Assembly: GCA_026874595.1 (NCBI GenBank)
Contig: CM049318.1
Coordinates: forward strand, 19,443,456 to 19,507,455
Source of the DNA: Sipunculus nudus
Lineage: Eukaryota > Annelida > Sipuncula > Golfingiida > Sipunculidae
Direction: 5' to 3'
DNA: 64,000 nt
Under the pieces are notes generated by a model, which searched no databases, was not told the origin of the DNA, and saw nothing but the letters and a program-made list of their open reading frames with translations. Shown in pieces: positions 11,313 through 23,889 of this stretch. A program made the position numbers and the translations under genes. The number at the start of each line of letters is the position of its first letter. The stretch's first letter is position 1.

Positions 11313-12949
11313 AGTTAGGACGGCTGCCGTAAATATAGAGTCATAATATTTGCAATAACTGTTTCATATATAAAATGAAAGCAAACATTATTTCATGTCA
11401 AATTGACTATACGCACGAGAAAAACAGAAAAACACGACCGTCTTCGACCAAATCTTTTTGTCCTTTAGTTATGCAGGATATTTTTTTTTTACCAAAATGG
11501 GCTGCATACTAAACGAATGACAAATGGTGCGAAACAGTGTTATAAGTCCTTATCCGAGAAATCATTGACCTCCATGATTCAGTTGGAATTTTTTAAATAC
11601 CCCTTAAGTATGCCTGATTCTGATTCTCCCTTTTCATTAATTCCCACGGGTTTCTTAAAGACAGGTCTGACTTGCCATTTGAAAAGTCGCATTCTACAAA
11701 GTTTTTTTTATGCTATTTCGATTTTAGAGTTTTTTAAATATTTTAAAGAAAGTGTAGCAAAAAAAGTAATTAGACAAGCTTTCTGAGAAGAATATGATTA
11801 AAATATATATTCGTTACGTATGCCGCCCCAACATTTCCTGACCAGACGCCGCTTCCGGTAGGTCACGTGACAGCACGCAGTTCGTTAGCATTTATTGTCA
11901 GATTGACGCCTTATAAGACGTTCTCCTTGAGGTAGAGAATACAGATGTTTCCGGCGTTGATTTTGTTTATTACATTTTACCACATTTTCGATGCACTAGC
12001 CGGCGGCAAGTCACAATAGTTTATCAAGTAGTTGTTCCATGACTAACACGGCCGGCAGATGCGAGGGCGTTTTGCTTTAAACACGTCCCGTAACAGCAAG
12101 AGCTGGTTGGTTTGATACAGAGGAACGTATAATGGTCTAAATTGGCCTCCCACTCGCAAATCTTTATTGATCAATCCCCGACAGAAAAATTGGCAAGAAT
12201 ATAACAGTCGGGAAATAAATTGGTCCGGATCTATAGTCCAAGTGGAAAGGTGAGGGTTATTTCTGTAGAATATCGCGACCTCAAGATCGCTGGCCTCAGG
12301 GATGCCGATATTGTCATGTCTCCATAGACCATAACCAATTCTGTTTCAGCAGCCGAAAAGGCAAGATCTGAGCATTTAATCACCCTCTTGCTGACGTATG
12401 GGTAGTCTATATGTAGGGGTAGTCTGACTTTTATTGCCGCCTGGAGAGCACTTCTGAGCGTCAGACACATTTATCCATGTCGCCAGGTCCCGCTGGACAT
12501 CTCCGTATTCGCTGAATCATCAAGATGACCGCCCCGCTGTTGAACCCAGAGCGGTCAGTCGTCTGCTCTGATGTGTTTCTCACAATGTATTTGGGTTCCT
12601 CGTCTGATTTTTGTTTGAATGTTTCTTAAAAAAAAAACAAATGAATTTTTACAATAATATTTAAAAAATAAATAATCTGAATGTTATATTTTTTTTTATT
12701 GCCATTGCATACTTATTTCCTGTTATTCCTTGAGCTCAGCGTTTAAATTTTTTGGTACTGTACCTTTACTCATATCCATGAAATCAGACTTCCATGGTTC
12801 CGTGTAATTTACAGATATTATAAGTTTAAGACCAGCTAACGTTTAAACATCACTCTGTTCAACTTTAAAACTTTTACAAATCGTGTGACTGGCCTATGAA
12901 TTTTATGAACATTAACTTCACATTTCTTTTCTTAATTTGTAACAGAAGC
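11313..12949. other. unassigned DNA
   Basis: Open frames at 11517-11786 and 12231-12470 (-) have no recognisable domain or flanking splice context. A slightly GC-richer patch runs through 11820-12560. No repeats are supported. Confidence 0.4.
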
Positions 12950-13141
12950 GGATCTAAGGGAAGGGTCCAGGGGGTCAGAACCCCTCCCCCTACTCAGGCA
13001 CCGCAACTTTTTTAAGGCTTTCAGACCATATTTTTGCGGCCTGATCCCCCTCCCTTTTCCGGACCTGTTGACTTTTTCTTAGGTGTTGCCTTTAATCCTC
13101 CTGGGTTTGACCCCTTCTTTTCTTAAATCCTGGATCCGCCC
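12950..13141 (+). mobile_element. GCGGATCC-terminated MITE, near full length
   Basis: The left end GCGGATCTAAGGGAAGGG and the right end AAATCCTGGATCCGC are inverted with respect to each other (GCGGATCYARG termini). The interior has ACCCCTCCCCC, CCGCAACTTTTTTAAGGCTT, GCGGCCTGATCCCCCT and AATCCTCCTGGGTTTGACCCC. The same order occurs in reverse at 38251-38407 and in part at 9425-9612. The CAGGGGCGGATCC-type end seen in the 38.25 kb copy resembles hAT-type termini, but the class assignment is inference. Confidence 0.7.
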
Positions 13142-14338
13142 ACGTGTAATGATTCTTTATATGTATCTGGTTATTAATAAATAAACTGAATACACAACGC
13201 CTTATTGCCCGTAAGAACAAGATTGATATAACATTTTATAAACAAGAGGTATACATTGGTAGAGATGTTAAATTTTAACTGAATTGATGATCATAGCCTT
13301 TAAAAATGAAATAATAAAAAGTCGTTGGAAACATGGGAAAATGAATTTCACAGACAGTCTTATGTGAGAATATTGTATACCAAACTAAAATTGATAAATT
13401 CCTGTTCCTTTAAATGCATGACCTGAGATGAGCAACATTTCAAAAACCGTAAATACACAAAAGAAATGATAAACAACGCCACCTGCAGGCAATATGTATA
13501 CATAACTGCCCAAAACCGATGACTCAGGTGAATGGTGTCATCAGTGAATCACATGGTCATTTTGTATGGAAAAGTTCGGGCGAACTTTCCTAACATATAA
13601 ACAAGCATTTTATGAGGTTACTCACTCGTCTCCCTCGGGGGATATATGTCATTTCGTCGGGCTTTGGGCCACACAACAGCGAATTGCATTTGAATCGCTG
13701 GGGGCTGAGTCAATACATAAAATTAAGCCCCTATGCGGAGTGGGCGGACAGCTCAGAGGTCGGTGACAGGCTATAAACAAACTTCAATTTCTAAAATGTC
13801 AGAGGAAAAGTATCATGCGTCGGTTGGTAGAAACACGTTAGATAAGATAAGGCTTGATATATGTACATATTTAATGTAACGGAAAGAAAACGCCTTTCTT
13901 ACATCGGAAGATTTTCAGCATGGTGACATTTGCACAGGTTCTGATATTATTTTTATCAATGGAGCTAATTGGTGACTAGGCCGCCGTGTCAACATGGCGT
14001 CAATCAATTCTTTGACAGATCGTGCTTTTTACCTCCGCTCACTAAAGATCTAAATAAGGCTGTCGATAAATTACTTTCTCTGAAGGACACTTGGCCCTGT
14101 AAAAATAGCAAGTATAGGGCACGGTGCCAGTGGTGTTGGTTTAACCTTAATTTGTAGCTGGTCTCAACAACAGAGCACTTTACATAAAATTTACTCGGCT
14201 ATAATTACACTTTGCTATAACCGTAAATTAGGCGAAAAATTGCACAGATGATCGTGTGGGAGGGAAAATATCATTTATCCCTGAAATAAGAGTGTTTTGC
14301 TGGTAGGCGTTTGATTTGCGCTCATCGCGATGGGTGAA
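13142..14338. other. unassigned DNA
   Basis: No supported exon or repeat. Short open frames at 13566-13766 and 13969-14157 are unremarkable. Confidence 0.4.
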
Positions 14339-14339
14339 T

Positions 14340-16015
14340 GGCTGCCTTGCTTTTTTCCCCACTGGCCTTGGCTTACTTTTTTCCATCGGTCTTTGCTTGC
14401 TTTAATCCCCCTTTTTTGCTCGCTTTATTCAATAGGTAATTTGCTTGTGTTACTTGATTTTTTTGTAATCTGTTTTCATTTGTGTTTAACATGATTCTAG
14501 TATTTTCTGGATTACTCCAAGCGTCTTTGCTCGTAGTATTCCCTTAATTGCTGCTCTGCTTGCTGTAATCCATTGTCTTTAAGTTACTTTATTTAAGTGT
14601 CGTTTGTTACCATGATTTTAATTTGTCTTTTGGTTATTTTATTTCATTGTCTTTTGGTTACTTTATTTCCTTGTCCTTTAGTAATTTTATTTCTCTTTTT
14701 TTAAATGAAGGTCCACTGTCTTTTTGTAACTTTATTTCTTTGTATTTTGGTAATTTTATTTCTCTGTCTTTTATGACTTTAGTCCACTTTTACTTGGTAA
14801 CTTTATTTATTTGTCTTTTTATAACTTTATTACTTTTCTTTTGGTAACTTTATTTCTTTGTCTTTTGGTAATTTCATTTCTCTGTCTGTTATGACTTTAT
14901 TCCACTGTCTTTGTTTGCTTTATTTCTTTGTCATTGTAACTTCATTTTACCGTCTTTTGATGACTTTATTTCTCTATCATTTATGACTTCATTCCACTGT
15001 CTTTTGGTAACTTTATTTCTTTTTCATTTGGTACCTTTATTTCTTTGTCTTTTGGTAATTTTATTTCTATGTCTTTTATGTCTTTAGTCCACTTTCCCTT
15101 GGTAACTTTATTTCTTTGTCATTGTAACTTCATTTTACCGTCTTTGTTGACTTTATTTCTCTATCATTTATGACTTCATTCCACTGTCTATTGGTAACTT
15201 TGTTTCTTTGGTCTTTGGTAATTCTATTTCTTTGTCTTTTGGTGACTTTATTTCTTTTTCTTTTGGTAACTTTATTTCTTTGTCATTGAAACTTCATTTT
15301 ACCGTCTTTTGGTGACTTAATTTTGTAACTTAATTCCACTAACTTTTGGTACATTAATATGGCTGTCTTTAATTTCACTATCTTTTGGTAACTTTATTTC
15401 TTTGTCTTTTGGTTACTTTATTTCTTTTTCTCTCGGTAACTTTATTTGTTTGTATTTTGGTAATTTTATTTCTATGTCTTTCGTTTCTTTTTTCCACCGA
15501 CTTTTGGTAACTTTATATCTCGGTCTTTTATTACTTTATTCCACTGTCTTTTGGTAACTATTTTACTTTGTTTTTTATTAATTTAATTCTTTGTCTTTTG
15601 TCACTTAATTCCACTGTCTTTTGGTAACTTCATTTCTTTGCCATTGTAAGTTTATTCCACTGTCTTTTGGTAATTTTATTTCCTTTTTTGTTACTTTATT
15701 CCAACGACATTTGGTTACGTTATGTCTCGGTCTTTTATTCAACTGTCTGTTGGTAACTTTATTACTTCTTGGTCTTTGTAACTTTGTCCCCCTGTTTTTT
15801 TGGTGATTTTTTTCTTTGCCTTTTTTTTACCTTCAGAACACTCTCTCTTGGTGACTTTATTTGGCTTTTATGACTTTATTCTACTCTCTTTTGGTAACTT
15901 TATTACTTTGTGTTTGTCACTTTATTCCACCGATTTTTTGTAACATAATAACTTTGGTAACTTACTTCCGCTTTCTTTTGATAATTGTATTCCACTGTCT
16001 TTCGGTACCTGTTTT
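14340..16015 (+). repeat. T-rich ~24-bp minisatellite with higher-order repeat
   Basis: The basic unit is TCTTTTGGTAACTTTATTTC plus TTTG, with variants ATGACTTTATTCCACTG and CATTGTAACTTCATTTTACCG. The string TATTTCTTTGTCATTGTAAC begins at 14921 and at 15109, followed by the same series of variants, indicating a ~188-bp higher-order unit. The plus strand is pyrimidine-rich throughout. Open frames reading FISLSFGNFISL are translations of the repeat. Confidence 0.9.
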
Positions 16016-16355
16016 CCACGAATCTTTTGATCGTTTCTTTCCTCCTTCAGTGAAGAGTTCCAGTTTGTGCCACTTTGTTTCCACTAAAATAAGATCCTTG
16101 ACTAATATTCATGCGTACATGTATTTATCGCAGGATTGGTGGTTTGTAATGTTGGTTTTGATTGGTGAATACGTGCTTTTGAAAACAGTTTTATGACTCA
16201 GGGGTTCTTGAAGTGTATTTATTATTGCTTCCTTTGAATTTAAAGAGCCTTTAAGAAACCTATAATGGATGGTGGTAATTTCCGATGTGCTTTTACACTT
16301 GAATGTATATTTTTCATCATGTGCGCTGGCTTAATCAGTTGCACTTCGCGTTTAC

Positions 16356-16443
<88 letters not shown>
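16356..16443. repeat. (TA)n microsatellite
   Basis: Long TA tract with one interruption. Confidence 0.97.
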
Positions 16444-16448
<5 letters not shown>

Positions 16449-16734
16449 CAGAAGGGACAATTAAACCAAACGAATCGTGAATTTAAGGAAAAAGGTGCTT
16501 GTTATAATCGCAGAAAACTTCAAGCATTTATAATTGTACATAGCCTATGATACTTCATGTATCCGTTTTTATCCTCCCAGGAAGACCTTGAATAGTAACA
16601 GTAATTTCCGTAACTCAGCCATTATTGTCAACCACTCATCCACTTATCTCTGCTACTTCTGTCTCTCCTCTAGCAGTTACCGGACCACCCATCAACACTT
16701 AAGTATATCCCAAAGGATAGTTTACAGTCATTCC

Positions 16735-16930
16735 CCTGTGTGTGTGTATTTGTTCACGACAAAACTCACGCAATCGTGAACGGAATCCCATGAAATTTTC
16801 AGGGCACTTCGGCTTATAGTGTAGTCGATCATGTCGCAAAATCCCAGTCCCGTAGGAATTGAATGCCCAAATTGATATAACACTTGTTTTCACTTCATTT
16901 AGGTGTAAGCTGATGGAAAAAGTTAGGTAA
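16735..16930 (+). repeat. dispersed repeat, TTTGTTCAC family, 5' part
   Basis: GTGTGTGTATTTGTTCACGACAAAACTCACGCAATC..GAACGGAATCCCATGAAATTTTCAGGGC aligns with 20165-20250 and 49805-49875. A phrase with CCAAGATGGCCGCC follows at about 16962. Confidence 0.7.
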
Positions 16931-17334
16931 CAAATTTTATCAACCCTCTGACCCCCCAAAAATCCAAGATGGCCGCCATCATAATAAAAAACCTAGATAT
17001 TGCTTTGATATTGTAGATATCGTATCAAAATGAACAATATTGGATCGATTTATAAGATTTTGAATGTGTACTGGTAATACCAACTACTCCAGGAGCTGTC
17101 CAAAGGTTAGGGAGGGTGTTCCGGGTCAAGGTCAAACTTATTTTCGAACCTTCGATCTTAAGAATAACATAAGACATCTTGGGTAGGACGCTGCCATATT
17201 TTATGTGATATCGTATTCAAACAGTCAACAGTATTAATAACTGTCTTGGCCGAAAAATATATCATAGGGACGATTTTAAAATACATTACACTAAAATAAT
17301 GTCATATATGGTTTTCAAAGGGACCTTAAAGGTG

Positions 17335-17740
17335 CCAATTCACTAAACATTTTGAAAGAGAATTTGTGATTTCTGGCTTCTCTGTGTATATATTAATAAT
17401 CTCAAGGTAATTCTGGAATTCTGGAAAGTTCTTATGAAACCTCTGTGAAGGATGTATGAACTTGTTGATCAACAACATGTTTGTAAACACAGCAATGTTG
17501 AAAAAATGGGAAAAAATGTAACCTAACTTCGTATGTGGCATATATGCGGAGGCAAAAATGATTATTTGTTACAAATGCGCCATTTGCAAAACTCTCGCTT
17601 ATCAAACTTGCTGTCCGATGCCATTGTTGAATTTGTTTTATTTTGGCGGGCTCCCACATATTATAAAAACGTTAATATAAACAAAACAATCAGCCTGTGT
17701 GGATGAAATCAACGTTTTCAACCCATTTGAATAACATCTC
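17335..17740 (+). repeat. dispersed repeat copy B (uninterrupted)
   Basis: Direct-orientation copy of 8645-8990 plus 9959-10020, about 8.7 kb away, with many shared 10-20 nt words and moderate divergence. Copy B gives the empty-site structure against which the 965-bp insertion in copy A is recognised. Confidence 0.85.
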
Positions 17741-19695
17741 CAAGCGATTACCTTTAGTTTATAAAGATCATATAAGTGATTGGACCCTATAAAACATGAA
17801 ATTGACGTAGGTGTTACATATTTCGCATATTGCTGATTCTCTGCTGATTAATTGCTTGGTATTAATCGTCAACAATATTCATGCGAAACAACTATTTTGT
17901 AATCAATTTGTGTGGTTATTTAAAAAAGATTAATACAGATTTGTTGATCCTGATACTGGAACAATCTATGGCATGTTAACTATTCCAGAAGCATGGTACA
18001 CTTCGAAGAGCTTCAGTAGAAACATTTGTCTGAATATCTTTGGAGTTTACCTGAATATAGGCAGAAATAGGTCAGCTGTTATTGTAATTGTCACAAAAGA
18101 TTTAAAAAAGAGCAAGACAGTAAAATATGCTGCCATGACAATATATCTTCACGTGCACAGGGTCATACTGGTGTTGTCCGTATAAATTGTGAAGTGTGTA
18201 CATGTAAATGGCATATGGCTAATTCAATTACATGTACCTTCAGGAACCCCGTAGGTTAATGCCGGATAATCGGGACCAAGCACCACAAGATTTAAATACC
18301 ACTACCACGGATGTTTATATCAGGAATTACTATCAGGTTTGCATTGACCAGAAGATGCGCGTGCATTGGAAAACCAGAATGCAACAGCAGCTGGTTATAA
18401 GATACGCTTAGAACGTATTCTAATAATGCAGTGGAAAATATAATATATGGATAACTGTTTCAAAGGACCATATACATGTATGTAAGTAAAGTCAACATGG
18501 ATTTATCTTGAACATGGCTGAAGTTATGTATTATATGTCAATCCTAAGGCACAACAATACCTGAAAGACAATCAGTAGGAACATCGGAAATACTTGTTTT
18601 TCTGCTACAGTCCTATTAAATGGTTAAACCGTTGACCATGCAACTACGGAGGCCGATGATGCTGTGTAAAAGATTTAGTGTTAAATCGGGCAATCTGCAC
18701 CGCTCTTCTTTAATTTGAGAAACAATGGAAGATCTCTTGTTAAGGTTCCCCCATTAAGGTGGAAACCCATTACTGCATGATCATACTCTTTATTACATAC
18801 CTGTTATATATGTTGGAAATATCGTTGGAATCAATTGTAAATTCATGAATCAAAACACTTGTAATAACACGGTAGTATGATCGCATGATTAAAAAGACTC
18901 AAACGTTTTCTCCCCAACGTTTCTCTGTGCACACGATATGAAAACCTTGATAAAATGATGCCTCTCGTATTCGGAGAAAGTTTTAAATATGCAATTTAAA
19001 GAAGAATATTTTGAGGCATTATTCACATAAGAAATATGAGGATTTTCTGCTACACAACTATTATTCCATTAAATGTCTTTGGATAATGTGGTTAATTCTT
19101 AGTGTGGATTAGCTTTAATATTTATATTTTTACAAGTTAAAACTAAGGATATAAACTGCAAGGTCCATACATTGTATGTTACATGTTGACTCATGTGTTT
19201 CCAAGTTAACCACCCACAAAATATCAACCACTTTAATTTTTATGGTAAAATAATTGATGTGGAAGTCTACGTTTAACTAATTTAATGACTTCTGCAGTCT
19301 AGGCAGAGCACATGTAAGAGTAACAGCCGACACCAAGCCAGACTGGACGCCGATGAGACTAACGAGAAGGCTGTGCCTCACTCAGACATTAACAATTAAG
19401 GGATCGATACCATGGTGTTATGACCACGCAGAATGCAATTAAGGAAAGACCTTCTTCCTAAGTATACACATAATTCGATGTTATCTGAACGGAGCTAATC
19501 ACACATACATCAATTAATAATTGAATTGCTAGGTAATAAAAATTAAATCTGAAACAAAACAAAAAAATCACGAATAAATGGGTTAATAAAAGTAATCTGA
19601 AAATTTGTTACCTAACATTTTTCATTAGTTCATATCCTGTTTATGCTAAATCAGTCATTATCGCAATTTGGGCATCAAATTCCTACGGAAATACA
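17741..19695. other. unassigned AT-rich DNA
   Basis: No supported gene or repeat. Confidence 0.4.
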
Positions 19696-19699
19696 TCCC

Positions 19700-19985
19700 C
19701 GTCTACATTATTTGGGCCGATGAAGAATTGATTAGATTCTGATGTGGGTGCGGCTCATGATCCGGATCCAGGAGGGACTTCCAGGAATATACAGATATGT
19801 ATATTCACATATGCCCGATTGAACAAGGGGATATGGTCAATTAACGAATGCAAACACGGTTTTGGGAGCATCACACAATAGGGACGCCGCACATGGCGGA
19901 GACAAACACACCCACACATATACACACACGCACATACAAACACACACACACGAACGGGGGTGAATGCATAGCCTACTGGAGGAAG
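19700..19985 (+). repeat. rearranged copy of the TTTGTTCAC/GGATCC dispersed repeat
   Basis: The middle and 3' part (GGCTCATGATCCGGATCCAGGA, CAATAGGGACGC, ACATGGCGGAG) is in plus orientation. It is followed by an inverted 5' part at 19905-19985 (CGAACGGGGGTGAATGCATAGCCTAC, the reverse of 20146-20172). A second plus-strand copy starts 140 bp further on, so this is a local inversion or snap-back rearrangement. Confidence 0.65.
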
Positions 19986-20126
19986 CAATTAATTCATATC
20001 TAGAAAACATAGACCACCTGTATTAAAAAGACTATTATCAGCTTTTCGGTTACAGATTAACCTCTCCAAGCGGGCACCTCCGTACAGTGGGAAGCTTCTG
20101 ACAGGCCGCTTTTTGTCTCCACCTTA

Positions 20127-20500
20127 TTGATGCCTCCGCTAGGAGGGTATGCATTCATTCCCGTTCGTGTGTGTATTTGTGTGTTTGTTCACAACGTAAG
20201 TCACGCAGTCATAAGTGGAATCACATGCCATTTTTTTAAGCACACCTCGGGGATCGGCAAATTAAGAATCGATAAGATTTTGGTGTGGATCTGGCACATG
20301 ATCCGGATTCAGGATCGGCGTTTAAAGATATTCACATATGTACCATCACTGATGCACGAAAGAAGCTGGCATTATTAGCCGGATATGCTAGAGCAAACAT
20401 GGTTTGGGGAGCCCCCCCCCCCCCCCACCGCAATAGGGACGCTCCCACATGTGCGGATCTTGCATTCCTTGGAATGCAGAATTCTTGTTTTGTTGCTGTC
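20127..20500 (+). repeat. TTTGTTCAC/GGATCC dispersed repeat, fullest copy
   Basis: In order: TATGCATTCATTCCCGTTCG, GTGTTTGTTCACAACGTAAG, GGATCTGGCACATGATCCGG, a TTCACATATG block, C15 at 20412-20426, CAATAGGGACGC and TTGCATTCCTTGGAATGCAG. The same order is seen at 49790-50060, and part at 52810-52960. Several overlapping open frames here lie within repeat sequence. Confidence 0.75.
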
Positions 20501-21730
20501 GTGGACATCAAATAGTAGGCACTTGTATAAAGTTGGCAGTTTGGCCAAATCCCAACGGTGCCCACATTCACAGGTGTCACCGTATTTTGTCACACCTGAG
20601 GCCGAGGTGTGGAAGTGGAGATTGGGCCGCATTATTTCCATTTAAAAGCCTTAAACACAAATTCCTGGGCGAAGTGAATAACGGAGATTAATTAAAAAAC
20701 ATTGGAGAAAGCACAGCCTCCTTCGACCTTTCCTGGAATAAAAATAATTACTTAATTTACCGAGTGAGAAAGGACCCCATTATGGTTCACTGAACTTGGA
20801 GCTTTCATTACGATATTTAATTCAATGAGTAAAAGTATCATATACGGCGGCCTTACAAGGTCTAATTTCACTTCCGTAAAAGCGGGAATTTTTCCCACAA
20901 GATTAAAGAAAGCCGAAATGCAGACTGGTGTCCTTGAATATTGGTGTGGGATGTTATAAAGTGCAGGGGTGAAAAAAACCGTCAATTCTTGAAATGGCGC
21001 AATCATCTCAGGGTCGTCATTGTCCGACAATACCGGAAACCAAAGGATCAACATAAGTATTAGCTGCTTCCATCAAAGGGTGAAAAAAATCACCGACGCA
21101 CAGGAGAACATCTCCCGCCTACGCTATGGCCTTTTCACAAACTGTCAAAAGTTTGCCTCCGACTGATGATGCGATGGCAAGAACTAAAGGGCAGCCATGA
21201 ATGTCGCCTTTAGCGGTACACTGACACGAATTATCCGCGAGCCTTGTGGTATCAGATCACAAAAAAACTAAATCCTGTTGACTTTATGATTTTTTACATC
21301 GATAAAAACCGAGGAATGTATGCGGACAATATTGGGTCTTGTGCTGGGGGTTTGGGTTCCCGCCACTAATATGCCATTGAGGGAGCGCGGTGTGATCTGG
21401 TTCCGAAGGATGGAACGTGCACCAAATTAACCCTCGCAGACTCCCACTCATGACCAGCCCCCGCTACCCCACAGGAAATGCCAGTCATTGGCAACAGATC
21501 ACGGTAGTTACTGCTTTATGAAAAGATTTCCCGGCAGCTGCTGACAGAAAGCCAAGCGTGCCGTGCCCACAACTCGCAGGTAGCGCTAAATCAGCGATAC
21601 CAGGTACGAAGAACCAAAGATGTTAAGAGCTGAATCGCTGAAAAAATTCCAAGTCTAGCCTTAATCTCTGCCTTCTAATGATTTTAATGAAGGTAATAGC
21701 CCAGGCACAGGCCTGTTACAAACAACTTAT
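20501..21730. other. unassigned DNA
   Basis: A 100-codon minus-strand open frame at 20752-21054 has no domain I recognise and no clear splice context. Nothing else is supported. Confidence 0.4.
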
Positions 21731-21733
21731 GTA

Positions 21734-21749
21734 ATTATGACGTCATAAT
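21734..21749. promoter_or_regulatory. 16-bp perfect palindrome containing a full CRE
   Basis: ATTATGACGTCATAAT is a perfect palindrome around TGACGTCA, the CREB/ATF consensus. It lies about 220 bp left of the 39-bp satellite. No gene is adjacent, so function is unproven. Confidence 0.5.
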
Positions 21750-21965
21750 ATTGCCACTGTGACATGAGCTTCCTACCGCCGTGGGTCATTTGACTGATTT
21801 CATGAAAACAAAAGAGAAAAGAAAACCCAACAAAAAATCAAAGGTTCGTGAAGCTGTTAAGAAATGTAAAAATAACGCTTTGTATAGATCATCACAACTC
21901 CCATCTCCTTCCATATCCCCCGATCTTTCTCCCTAGATACAGCATAAAGTTTATCACTGTATAGT

Positions 21966-23889
21966 TGTCATGAGTCCAATATCTATAAAAGCAATCACAT
22001 GGGTCTAATCAGTGTTTGATCAGGTCTAACTAGTCACGTGAGTCCAATAAGTTTTAAATCACCTCAAACTAGCAACGTGAGTCCAATCAGTGTTTGATCA
22101 TGCCTAACTAGCCATGTAAATCCAATCAGTGTTGGATCATGTCTAACTAGCCACGTGAGTCCAATCAATGCTTGATCATGTGTAACTAGTCCCGAAAGTC
22201 CAATCAGTGTTTGATCATGTCTAACTAGTCACGTGAGTCCTATTAATGTTTGACCACGTCTAACTAGCCACGTGAGTCCAATCAATGTTTGATCAAGTCT
22301 AAATAGTCACGTGAGTCCAATCAGTGTTTGATCATGTCTAACTAGTAACGAAAGTCCAATCAATATTTGATCATGTCTAACTAGTCACGAAAGTCCAATC
22401 ATTGTTTGATCAAATCTAACTAGTCACGTGAGTCCAATCAGTGTTTGATCATGTCTAACTAGTCACGAAAGTCTAATCAATGTTTGATCATGTCTAACTA
22501 GTCACGAAAGTCCAATCAGTGTTTGATCATGTCTAACTAGTCACGTGAGTCCAATTAATGTTTGACCACGTCTAACTAGCCACGTGAGTCCAATCAGTGT
22601 TTGATCAAGTCTAACTAGTCACGTGAGTCCAATCAGTGTTTGATTATGTCTAACTAGTAACGAAAGTCCAATCAATGTTTGATCATGTCTAACTAGTCAC
22701 GAAAGTCCAATCAATGTTTGATCAAGTCTAACTAGTCACGTGAGTCCAATCAGTGTTTGATCATGTCTAACTAGTCACGTGAGTCCAATCAGTGTTTGAT
22801 CATGTCTAACTAGTTATGTGAGTCCAATAAGTTTTTGATCATGTCTCATCAGTTACGAAAGTCCAATCAGTGTTTGACCACGTCTCATTAGTCACGTGAG
22901 TCCAATCTGTGTTTGATGACGTCTAACTAGTCACGTGAGTCCAATCGATATTTGATCAAGTCTTATTAGTCACATGAGTCAAATTAGTGTTTGACCACGT
23001 CTCATTAGTCATGTGAGTCCGATAAGTGTTTGACCACGTCTAACTAGTCACGTGAGTCCAATCAGTGTTTGTTCACCTCTAACTAGTCACGAAAGTCCAA
23101 TCAGTGTTTGACCACGTCTCATTCGTCACGTGAGTCCAATAAGTGTTTGATCATCTCTAACTAACAACGTGAGTCCAATAAGTGTTTTATCACCTCTAAC
23201 TAGTCACGAAAGTCCAATCAATGTTTGACCACGTCTCAAAAGTCACGTGAGTCCAATAAGTGTTTGATCATCTCTAACTAACAACGTGAGTCCGATCAGT
23301 GTTTGATCACGTCTCATCAGTCACGAAAGTCCAATTAGTGTTTGATCATGTGTAAATAGTCACGTGAGTAAAATCACTGGTTTATCATGACTCATCAGTC
23401 ACGTATATCCAATCAATATTTGGTCATGTAATCGATCGATTGTTCACCTCTAACTAGTCACGAGAGTCCAATCAGTGTTTGACCACGTCTCATTAGTCAC
23501 GAGAGTCCAATAAGTGTTTGATCATCTCTAACTAACAACGTGAATCCAATCAGTGTTTGATGACGTCTAACTAGTCACGTGAGTCCAATCGATGTTTGAT
23601 CACGTCTCATTAGTCACGTGACAAATCAGTGACAAATCAGTGTTTGATCATGTCTCATCAGTCAACATAGTCCAATAAGTGTTTGATCATCTCTAACTAA
23701 CAACATGTGTAATCAGTCACGTGAGTAAAATCACTGTTTTATCATGACTCATCAGTCACGTAAATCCAATCAATATTTGGTCATGTGTAATCGATCGAGT
23801 TACTCCTCTCAATGTTTGATTGTGTCTGACCAGTCACGTAAGCCCAATAAAAAATTGATCATGTCGAATCAGTCGTGTGAGTTCAATCA
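21966..23889 (+). repeat. 39-bp CACGTG satellite, left arm
   Basis: About 49 units of 39 bp run with core TAACTAGTCACGTGAGTCC then AATCAGTGTTTGATCATGTC. Two main variants alternate: TCACGTGAG (E-box) and TCACGAAAG. The unit series beginning at 22229 (TCACGTGAGTCCTATTAATG) recurs from 22541, an offset of 312 bp, exactly eight monomers, so there is higher-order structure. Units nearer 23400-23870 switch to the AATCAGTCACGTGA variant that dominates the right arm. Confidence 0.97.

Noticed and set aside
12231-12470. 79-codon minus-strand frame in GC-richer DNA
   Set aside because: No recognisable family and no exon partners.
14623-16196. Frames reading FISLSFGNFISL and similar
   Set aside because: Translation of the T-rich 24-bp minisatellite.
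20752-21054. 100-codon minus-strand frame
   Set aside because: No domain, no signal or membrane pattern, and no convincing splice sites.
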